A DNA stretch of 61,711 bases from Clostridiales bacterium. GTDB lineage: Bacteria; Bacillota; Clostridia; Peptostreptococcales; Anaerovoracaceae. Position 1 is the first letter of the stretch; every line of letters begins with the position of its first letter. Where the stretch lies: NCBI GenBank assembly GCA_015058215.1, contig SVCU01000012.1, positions 1 to 61,711 on the forward strand. The letters run 5' to 3'. Shown here in pieces: positions 53,219 through 59,570 of this stretch. A program made the translations under genes and the position numbers. The notes beneath the pieces are model-generated. The model was not told where the DNA came from. It saw only the letters and a list, made by a program, of their open reading frames with translations, and ran no database searches.

Positions 53219-53383
53219 TTGTAATTTTTCCTCTCTCTTCTTACCAACTTTAGGAGCAACACAGTCCCCTGTGCCTCCAGGGATTCCGGCCGCCCTCGGC
53301 CTTCCTCCCGATCAAAAAGCTCTTCGCCTTACAATGCAACAAAGACGGGGATAAGACTTCCCCGTCTTCTATTGATTGCGTGA
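53219..53383 (-). promoter_or_regulatory. Structured rpsO-pnp intergenic leader
   Basis: 165 bases. A stem AGACGGGG/CCCCGTCT (53344-53369) lies just after rpsO, and further GC-rich pairs (GGCCG/CGGCC) precede the pnp ribosome binding site. A weak promoter (TTGCAT-17-TTTGAT) may exist. In other bacteria this leader is cleaved and used in PNPase autoregulation; here that is inference. Confidence 0.4.
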
Positions 53384-53650
53384 TTATTTTCTGAGGTTCA
53401 GACGACCCAGCAGGTCTCTGTAGCGATCTACGTCTACACTCTTCAGATAGTTCAGCATGTTTCTTCTCTGGCCGACCATCTTCAGCAGACCTCTTCTGGA
53501 GTGGAAGTCCTTCTTGTGGACCTTCAGGTGTTCGTTCAGGTCGTTGATTCTGTAGGTCAGAATTGCGATCTGAACTTCGGGGGAACCGGTGTCACCTTCG
53601 TGGGTCTTGAACTCTTCGATAATCTGAGCTTTCTTTACCTGATCAATCAT
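53384..53650 (-). CDS. rpsO: Ribosomal protein uS15
   Basis: 88 residues, standard length; [23 protein letters not shown] and the [14 protein letters not shown]-x-M-L-N-Y-L signature of S15 are present. It binds the central domain of 16S rRNA. AAAAGGAG precedes the ATG. The leader from the promoter is about 100 bases, long enough for S15 autoregulation. Confidence 0.98.
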   Translation of the reverse strand: MIDQVKKAQIIEEFKTHEGDTGSPEVQIAILTYRINDLNEHLKVHKKDFHSRRGLLKMVGQRRNMLNYLKSVDVDRYRDLLGRLNLRK

Positions 53651-53756
53651 TTTAATTTCTCCTTTTCTTCGTTCGCCCGGGCCGTGTTCCTCGCCGGAGA
53701 AGCGATGGGCTCAGCACGGGTATGAAATGATTCTTTGCGGATTTCTCCAGCTATTT

Positions 53757-53785
53757 ATCCTACCATAGACTATTCCCTTTGTAAA
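53757..53785 (-). promoter_or_regulatory. Promoter of rpsO-pnp
   Basis: TTTACA and TAGGAT with a 17-base spacer on the minus strand, about 107 bases before the rpsO ATG. Confidence 0.6.
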
Positions 53786-53836
53786 GTGGAAATTTCCGGG
53801 ATAAACAAGATTTTTTCAAGGGTTCCGAGCCCTACC

Positions 53837-55042
53837 CTACTTCTTAATGATGCCCGTCTTCTTGTACTTGGCGATGAAAATCACGCCGATCACAGAAGCT
53901 GCTGCGAAGGAGGCAAAGGCCAGACCGAAGGGCAGCATGGGATCCGCTTCGTAGATGAGACCGGCAAACAGTGCGCCGAAGATGCCGCCCAGGGAGATCA
54001 TGGACTGGTAGAAGCCCATGGCCAGGTTGCTGTTCTCAAAGGAAGCGTGCATGGCGGTCAGGTTCTGGGTCAGGGACAGGCGCACCGCATTCAGCGCGAA
54101 GAACACGATGTCCGCCGCCACAAAGGGCACCAGATCGCGGAAGATCAGGATGGACAGCGCAGAGATGGCGCCGCACACCGTGATGGGCAGGAAGGTCTTA
54201 TTGATGTCCGTTTTCTTCTGCAGCCAGACGCAGACGGTGCTGTTCAGCAGCAGAGTGGCCGCCGCGATGGCCGCCTTGAATACGCCGTTATAAACAGAAG
54301 AAAGATCAAACTGATCCTTAATAAAATAGTTAAAGCACTGGTCAAATGAATTCTGACCGATGCTGGTGACCGCCACAACCGCATAAATCAGGGCCAAAAG
54401 CGGGGTCATGAAGGTTTTCGCAGAAACAAAGGCCTGGAAAGGATTGGCCTCCTTCACGGTCAGAGGCTTCTCGGGAATGTGCTTGAAGGGCGTATCGTCC
54501 ACGCAGATCCAGAGGCCCAGGAAGCCGCAGGCCACCAAAGTGACCACCTGCACGATGAAGGCGCACTCCACGGAAATGACTCCCAGCATACCGCCCACGA
54601 AATAGCCGCAGGCGCTGGCCACGTTCTGAATGGTCACCAGAGTGGTGAGACGGTGACCGCGGGTCACAGGATCCGTGGACACGTTGATCACGTAGTTCAT
54701 CAAGGAAACGAAGATGGCGCTGGAGAAAGCCCCCGCCACCATTCTGCCGGCGATGACCACCAGCTCCGTCTGGGCGGAGCAGAAGATCCCCTGCCCCAGG
54801 GCGTATCCCAGAAGGCCGATCAGTGTGATCCGCTTCACGGGCATGTAGTTGCACAGCTTGCCCCAAAAAGGTGCAAACAGGAAATTCATCACCTGCATGG
54901 CTGCCAGAGCCACGCCGAACATGGAGTCATCCAGCTGCCGCTCCACAATGAAGGTGGGGGTTACCGGGTGCGCGAAATTGGCCGCTAAATAAAAGAGCGC
55001 GGCATTGCAGTAAAAAGCGAGCAAGCGCTTGCGATCGTTCAA
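53837..55042 (-). CDS. Major facilitator superfamily transporter
   Basis: 401 residues with 12 predicted spans. A modified MFS loop 2-3 motif (F-W-G-K-L-C-N-Y-M-P-V-K-R) is near 60, and R-M-V-A-G-A-F near 99. Start is TTG at 55042, with AAAGGA nine bases upstream; the protein opens MNDRKRLLAFYCNAALFYLAAN. Substrate unknown; drug or sugar exporter-type MFS are both possible. It stands alone from a promoter 130 bases upstream, leaving a 125-base GC-rich leader. Confidence 0.88.
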   Translation of the reverse strand: MNDRKRLLAFYCNAALFYLAANFAHPVTPTFIVERQLDDSMFGVALAAMQVMNFLFAPFWGKLCNYMPVKRITLIGLLGYALGQGIFCSAQTELVVIAGRMVAGAFSSAIFVSLMNYVINVSTDPVTRGHRLTTLVTIQNVASACGYFVGGMLGVISVECAFIVQVVTLVACGFLGLWICVDDTPFKHIPEKPLTVKEANPFQAFVSAKTFMTPLLALIYAVVAVTSIGQNSFDQCFNYFIKDQFDLSSVYNGVFKAAIAAATLLLNSTVCVWLQKKTDINKTFLPITVCGAISALSILIFRDLVPFVAADIVFFALNAVRLSLTQNLTAMHASFENSNLAMGFYQSMISLGGIFGALFAGLIYEADPMLPFGLAFASFAAASVIGVIFIAKYKKTGIIKK

Positions 55043-55175
55043 AAAATCAGGTCCTTTCTATGGGCAATCCAAAGGCCGCACTGTCCGGCACAATCACGCC
55101 GCACTGCAGGGTGCAGCTCTCGTGCTGGTTCAGACTGCGGCCCGGATACGGGTTCAAAAATACGGTACAGGAGGC

Positions 55176-55204
55176 ATTTTAGCACAGCCTCTCCCCTTTT
55201 GCAA
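55176..55204 (-). promoter_or_regulatory. Promoter of the MFS gene
   Basis: TTGCAA and TAAAAT with a 17-base spacer on the minus strand. Confidence 0.65.
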
Positions 55205-55272
55205 GGGCTGCCTCACGCTGTCCCATTTACTTTAATTGTTGCTGAATAAATCTTTGTAGATTTCGCCAAGCG

Positions 55273-55301
55273 TTGATAGGAGTGGAATAATATGATACAG
55301 T
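55273..55301 (+). promoter_or_regulatory. Promoter of the P-loop kinase-like gene
   Basis: TTGATA and TACAGT with a 17-base spacer, in an AT-rich stretch 37 bases before the start codon. Confidence 0.5.
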
Positions 55302-55337
55302 AATAAAAGGATAAACCAATTTGTGAGGATGAAAGCA

Positions 55338-55853
55338 ATGATTGTTCTGATTACCGGTGCGTCTCATACAGGCAAAACTGCACTTGCTCAAAGATTACTC
55401 GAAAAGTATAAATACCCGTATCTGTCGATCGACCACCTGAAGATGGGGTTGATCCGTAGTGGGAATACGGAACTTACCCCGATGAGCGATAATGAGGAGT
55501 TAACTGCATACCTATGGCCGATCGTCCGTGAAATGATAAAAACAGCTGTTGAAAACAATCAGAATTTGATTGTCGAAGGATGCTATATTCCCTTTGATTG
55601 GGCGGCGGACTTTGAGCAGGAATATCTTGAAAACATCAAGTACTATTGTCTGGTGATGACCAAGGGATATATAGAAAGACATTTTGATGATATAAAGAAA
55701 TATGCAAATATCGTTGAAAATCGTCTGGATGATGCATGGTGTACTTTGGAGCGTGTACTGGAGGATAATGCCGAAATGTTAGCTCTTGCACAAAAGCACG
55801 ACGTAGATTACATCCTCATTCAAGATGAGTACGAAATCAATATTGAAATATAA
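55338..55853 (+). CDS. P-loop NTPase, small nucleoside/adenylate-kinase-like protein
   Basis: 171 residues from ATG 55338 with TGAGG nine bases ahead; an ATG three codons earlier touches that site. Walker A is GASHTGKTAL at 7-16, then L-S-I-D-H-L-K-M-G near 34-42 (lid/substrate Asp) and a strand LIVEGCYIPFDW near 84-95. The layout resembles zeta-toxin or 2-phosphoglycerate/cytidylate-kinase-like P-loop phosphotransferases, but I cannot fix the substrate. It is AT-rich, plus-oriented inside a minus-strand region and adjacent to repeat copy B, all suggestive of acquisition. Confidence 0.78.
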   Translation: MIVLITGASHTGKTALAQRLLEKYKYPYLSIDHLKMGLIRSGNTELTPMSDNEELTAYLWPIVREMIKTAVENNQNLIVEGCYIPFDWAADFEQEYLENIKYYCLVMTKGYIERHFDDIKKYANIVENRLDDAWCTLERVLEDNAEMLALAQKHDVDYILIQDEYEINIEI

Positions 55854-55858
55854 TAATG

Positions 55859-55895
55859 CCTCCCTCCGTCCTTTCGACGAAGGGAGGTTATTTTT
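55859..55895 (+). terminator. Intrinsic terminator of the P-loop gene
   Basis: CCTCCCT-C-CGTC pairs with GACG-A-AGGGAGG (one mismatch), followed by TTATTTTT. Confidence 0.85.
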
Positions 55896-55975
55896 ACTTT
55901 AAAAACACAAAAAGGGGAAAGGGAACTCACTCCGCTGCATTCTCAAAAGTAAAAACGGATCAGGTTTTTTTCGAT

Positions 55976-56166
55976 GGAGCGGTTTTTTCGTTTTTTTGAA
56001 AATTACGCTCCCAAATTCGACAGTATTCGACAAATTTCGACACGAAAACCCGCGTAAAAATACGTTTTTACCGAAAAAAGCGGAGTTTGCCGCCTTTTTT
56101 CTCGAATTTGTTTTGCATCGCGAAACTTTTGGAGCGGATTTTCGCGTTTTTTCAAAAATCCGCTCC
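55976..56166 (-). repeat. Dispersed non-coding repeat, copy B (inverted relative to copy A)
   Basis: About 190 bases and better preserved than copy A. Read on the minus strand: a hairpin with a perfect 12-bp stem GGAGCGGATTTT/AAAATCCGCTCC (56131-56166); AAAAGTTTCGCGATGCAAAAC; about 60 variable bases; three TGTCGAA heptamers starting at 56042, 56032 and 56022 (exact 10-base period); then a second GGAGCG...CGCTCC-type hairpin (55976-56011). The two end hairpins share an inner TTTT-AAAAAA-CG pattern and so are related to each other. Only the TGTCGAA block is nearly identical between copies (one change in about 36 bases). Confidence 0.88.
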
Positions 56167-56236
56167 ATGCAGGTTCTCCGTTCCGATTTCGATCAGTGCT
56201 TTTGAACGGAATCAAACGGATTTGATGCAAATAAAG

Positions 56237-56270
56237 ACCCCGTAACGCGTAAGGCGAAACGGGGTTTTTT
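56237..56270. terminator. Intrinsic terminator downstream of ribF
   Basis: ACCCCG/CGGGGT closing stem with an inner CGC/GCG pairing; TTTTTTT follows on the plus strand and TCTTTATTT on the minus strand. It lies about 50 bases past the ribF stop codon. Confidence 0.65.
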
Positions 56271-56313
56271 TCGCGGCAAAGTGCGACGAACCGAGCCGCT
56301 ATAATTTCCAAGG

Positions 56314-57252
56314 TTAGCGCTCCAGCACCAGGCGGGGATAGAACTGCATGGCGGTCCGGATGTCCTTCTGGATCTGCTCCTGCAGGGCTTCCAGGCTGTC
56401 GAACTTCACCTCGGGGCGGATCCGGTTCAGGAATTCCACCCGGATGGTTTCGCCGTACAGGTCGCCTTCAAAGCCAAGCAGGTTGGTTTCGATGCTGCGT
56501 CCCACACCGCTGACCGTAGGCCGCAGGCCCACATTGGTGATGGCGGGGTAAGCGTGATTTTTCCAGATGCACAGGGTGGCATAAACGCCGTCTGCAGGCA
56601 GGATCATTTCTTCCGCAGGCATGAAGTTGCAGGTGGGGAAGCCGATGGTTCTGCCCAGCTGCTTGCCCGGTGCCACAGTGCCGCTGAGACCGAAGTTGCG
56701 GTCCATGTATTCTCTGCAGAGGTCCACCCGGCCTTCGGTAATGGCCTTACGCACCAAAGTGCTGCTGACCAGCTCGTCGCCCACATACAGTGCGTCCTGC
56801 ACGTAGACTTCCATGCCTTCTTCTTTGGCGATTTCCTTCAGCATGGCCGGAGTCCCCTGGGCCTTGTGACCGAAATGATAGTTGAAGCCGCAAAAAGCCG
56901 CCTTCATGCGGCAGGTCTCGCCCAGCAGCTTGCGGGCGAACTCGTCTGCGGACATGTGCTTGAAGTCTTCGGTGAAATCGGGGGCGAAGAGATACTCCAC
57001 GCCGGCCCGTTCCAGAAGGTCCAGCTTTTCCTCCCAGCTGATGATGCGCTTTACCGGCGCTTTGCCGGGGATCATGTTCTTGGGCGAATTGAAGAACGTA
57101 AACACAGCACTTTTGCGCCCCTGGGCCGCCGCATCCGCAACCGCCCGGTCGATGAGAACCATGTGTCCTTTATGCAGGCCATCGAAATATCCCAGGGCAA
57201 TGCTGGTGGGTTCGATGTCTCTGATTTCTTCGATGGAGCGAAAAACTCTCAT
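56314..57252 (-). CDS. ribF: Bifunctional riboflavin kinase/FAD synthetase
   Basis: 312 residues, typical. N-terminal adenylyltransferase: ALGYFDGLHKGHM at 19-31 (GxFDGxHxGH) and SSTLVRKAITEGRVD near 165. C-terminal kinase: LGRTIGFPTCNF near 199, G-V-Y-A-T near 223 and F-L-N-R-I-R-P-E near 275. It makes FMN and FAD. Its ATG overlaps the truB stop (ATGA). Last gene of the infB operon. Confidence 0.97.
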   Translation of the reverse strand: MRVFRSIEEIRDIEPTSIALGYFDGLHKGHMVLIDRAVADAAAQGRKSAVFTFFNSPKNMIPGKAPVKRIISWEEKLDLLERAGVEYLFAPDFTEDFKHMSADEFARKLLGETCRMKAAFCGFNYHFGHKAQGTPAMLKEIAKEEGMEVYVQDALYVGDELVSSTLVRKAITEGRVDLCREYMDRNFGLSGTVAPGKQLGRTIGFPTCNFMPAEEMILPADGVYATLCIWKNHAYPAITNVGLRPTVSGVGRSIETNLLGFEGDLYGETIRVEFLNRIRPEVKFDSLEALQEQIQKDIRTAMQFYPRLVLER

Positions 57253-58199
57253 TGGTCAACCTCTCTGCAAATGACTTTATCGGCCTTGAACTGCTGCTCT
57301 TCTTCGTTCCAGACCACAGTCCCCATGAATCTGCCGCCATGGGAGCGGACTTTATAGTATTTCTTGAAAGGGCCTTCCTGCTCTTCGCCGCTGCGGCGAT
57401 GGGCATCGTCGGGCTCTTTTTTGCCTGTCAGATCGCGGTCCGTCAGGTAGCCGCCGTTGGAAAACCAGCGGTCCCGGCCTTCCCGCAAGGTCAGTTCCCC
57501 CATCCAGAGGATCCCCGCATCGGAGGGGAGCAGGCAGCTTTCCCAGCTCTCTTTCAGCTGAGCCAGGGTCACAGCCTCCTGAATGGTGAAGGGGCCGGAG
57601 GCGGTTCGTGCCAGAAAGCTCATGGCAGCGCCGCAGCCCAGGGTATCCCCCAGTTCCTGACAAAGGCTTCTGATATAAGTACCCTTACTGCAGGTCACAT
57701 CCATCACGCCTCTTCCCTGCTCTTCGTCGTAGGAGACCAGCTGCAGGCTGTGGATGGTGACGGTGCGGGCCTCTACCTGGGGCACCTCCCCGCCGCTTCT
57801 CGCATATTTGTACAGAGGCTTTCCGTTCACCTTCAGGGCGGAATAGGCGGGCGGCACCTGCAGGATGGTGCCTCTCAAAGGTTCCAGCGCAGCTTCCACC
57901 GCCTCCCGTCCGGGCATAGCAAAAGCACCTCTGCGGTCTTCCAGGATCTTGCCCCACACATCCAGGGTGTCGGTTTCAAGGCCCAGCAAGAACTCGCAGC
58001 GGTAGGATTTTTGATCCCCGTCCATATATTCGATGAGACGGGCAGTGTTTCCCACACAAAGAGGAAGAACGCCGACGGCCATGGGATCCAATGTTCCCGT
58101 ATGACCGATGTGACGCTCTCCCAGTAAATGCCGTAAAAAGGAAACGGCGTCGTGGGAGGTCATGCCTGCCGGCTTCAGCAGGTTGATAATGCCTTCCAT
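57249..58199 (-). CDS. truB: tRNA pseudouridine(55) synthase TruB
   Basis: 316 residues. Catalytic Asp38 in H-T-G-T-L-D-P-M-A-V-G-V-L-P near 33-46; the GxxxNLLKPxGMTSHD start (INLLKPAGMTSHDAV), R-P-Y-K-Y-like K-P-L-Y-K-Y-A-R near 130 and C-S-K-G-T-Y-I-R-S-L near 176 all match. It makes psi55 in the T loop of tRNAs. The C-terminal 70 residues are a PUA-like extension with a charged loop (TGKKEPDDAHRRSGEEQEG). It overlaps nrnA by 25 bases and ribF by four. Confidence 0.97.
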   Translation of the reverse strand: MEGIINLLKPAGMTSHDAVSFLRHLLGERHIGHTGTLDPMAVGVLPLCVGNTARLIEYMDGDQKSYRCEFLLGLETDTLDVWGKILEDRRGAFAMPGREAVEAALEPLRGTILQVPPAYSALKVNGKPLYKYARSGGEVPQVEARTVTIHSLQLVSYDEEQGRGVMDVTCSKGTYIRSLCQELGDTLGCGAAMSFLARTASGPFTIQEAVTLAQLKESWESCLLPSDAGILWMGELTLREGRDRWFSNGGYLTDRDLTGKKEPDDAHRRSGEEQEGPFKKYYKVRSHGGRFMGTVVWNEEEQQFKADKVICREVDQ

Positions 58200-59185
58200 T
58201 GTTCTTCCACCGCTTTCTTTAATTGTGTGCGGGCTTCCCCGAGGGTGCCCTTAAAGGTGCAGCCGGAGGCGCGCACGTGGCCGCCGCCGCCAAACTGCTT
58301 CCCGATGGCGGATACGTCTGCAAACTCCTTGGAGCGCAGGCTGACCCGCACGGTGTCTTCGTTGATTTCTTTCAGGAACACAGCGTATTCCACGCCTTTG
58401 ATGCCCCGAAGTTCTTCCACCACGCCTTCCACTTCGTCCATGGTGGCGCCCAGCTCTGCCAGAAGTGCCTGGCTCACATAAGCCATGGCGGCCTTGCCGT
58501 CAGCGAAGAGTTCCAGTTCGGACAGGATGCGGCCTTTCAGCAGCACCCGGGCCATGGTGTGGCTCTGGTAGACTTCGATGCTCACCTTCAGGAAATCTGC
58601 ACCGCATTCCATCAAATCGGCGGCGATGCGGTGGGTTTCCGCGGTGGTGGCGGAATACTGGAACTGGCCTGTATCGGTGACCATGCCCGTGTAGATGGCG
58701 GTGGCCATAACGGGATCGATGGTCTTGTCCATGGAACGGATCAGCTTGTACACCACTTCCGCGGCTGCGGCACAGTCTCTGCCCACGTAGTTCACGTCAG
58801 CGAAGCCTACATTGGTGGAGTGGTGATCGACGCAAAGGGTCTTGGGGCCCTGCAGAAAAAGATCCCGCAGAGTCTCAAAGCGGCCGGGGTCGCTGCAGTC
58901 CACCGCGAAGCAGAGGTCTGCACCTTCCAGCAGTTCCTTATGATTTTCTTTGGGGTGGATCAGACAATAGTCCGTTTCCAGGAAGGAAAGATAGCCGGGT
59001 ACTTCTTCATCCATGAGGATCCAGGCTTCTTTGCCTTCGTTCCGCAGCATGCGGCACAGGGCCGTTGCGGAACCCAGGCAGTCACCGTCGATCTGCACGT
59101 GAGTGAAGATCAGGATCTTTTTGGCTTCTTCCAGCACCTTGCCCACTTCGGCAAAGGTGTTATTCTTCTTCGCTTTCTGCTCCAT
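58175..59185 (-). CDS. nrnA: Bifunctional oligoribonuclease/PAP phosphatase NrnA
   Basis: 336 residues, DHH/DHHA1 family. Motif I is F-T-H-V-Q-I-D-G-D-C-L-G-S near 31-43 and the DHH motif is C-V-D-H-H-S-T-N near 118; the DHHA1 domain ends in FGGGGHVRASGCTF. It degrades nanoRNA and 3'-phosphoadenosine 5'-phosphate, or pGpG. It overlaps rbfA by 26 bases and truB by 25, so the operon is translationally coupled. Confidence 0.96.
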   Translation of the reverse strand: MEQKAKKNNTFAEVGKVLEEAKKILIFTHVQIDGDCLGSATALCRMLRNEGKEAWILMDEEVPGYLSFLETDYCLIHPKENHKELLEGADLCFAVDCSDPGRFETLRDLFLQGPKTLCVDHHSTNVGFADVNYVGRDCAAAAEVVYKLIRSMDKTIDPVMATAIYTGMVTDTGQFQYSATTAETHRIAADLMECGADFLKVSIEVYQSHTMARVLLKGRILSELELFADGKAAMAYVSQALLAELGATMDEVEGVVEELRGIKGVEYAVFLKEINEDTVRVSLRSKEFADVSAIGKQFGGGGHVRASGCTFKGTLGEARTQLKKAVEEQWKALSTC

Positions 59186-59564
59186 CGTCTTCTCCCTGTT
59201 TGAATCCCAGGCTGTTGAACAGTTCGTCCATATGCTTGCCGTATTCCAGAGTGGTATCCAGCTTGAAAATCAGTTCGGGGGTGCGGCGCAGCTGCACTCT
59301 CCGGGCGATCTCTCTGCGAATGAGGCCCTTGGCGCTTTCAAAAGCGTCCAGCACTTCCTGCTTCCGCTCGGGGGAAGCTTCCATGGAAGCGCTTTCGCCC
59401 AGGACCATGATATAAAGGGTGGCATAGCTGAGATCCCGGGTCACGTCCACCGCGGAAACGCTCACCAGACCGGAAAACAGTCTGGGGTCTTTCAGTTCCC
59501 GCAGCAGAAGATCGCTGACCACTTTACGGATTTCTTCACCCAATCTGCCTGCTCTGTGTTTCAT
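59160..59564 (-). CDS. rbfA: Ribosome-binding factor A
   Basis: 134 residues. KH-like fold protein of 30S maturation: R-L-G-E-E-I-R-K-V-V-S-D-L-L, V-S-V-S-A-V-D-V-T-R-D-L-S-Y-A, and R-T-P-E-L-I-F-K-L-D near the end, then an acidic tail. It begins six bases after the infB stop, the conserved infB-rbfA pair. Confidence 0.97.
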   Translation of the reverse strand: MKHRAGRLGEEIRKVVSDLLLRELKDPRLFSGLVSVSAVDVTRDLSYATLYIMVLGESASMEASPERKQEVLDAFESAKGLIRREIARRVQLRRTPELIFKLDTTLEYGKHMDELFNSLGFKQGEDDGAESEEE

Positions 59565-59570
59565 AGGCTT

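Noticed and set aside
55043-55170. Known riboswitch (ZTP, guanidine, fluoride, PreQ1 type) before the MFS gene
   Set aside because: None of the conserved cores could be matched; kept only as an unexplained leader.
55899-56311. Protein genes across repeat copy B (frames of 89 and 102 codons on the minus strand)
   Set aside because: The equivalent frames in copy A contain stop codons and no shared ribosome binding site, and the copies diverge without codon-position bias. The conserved parts are motifs and hairpins.
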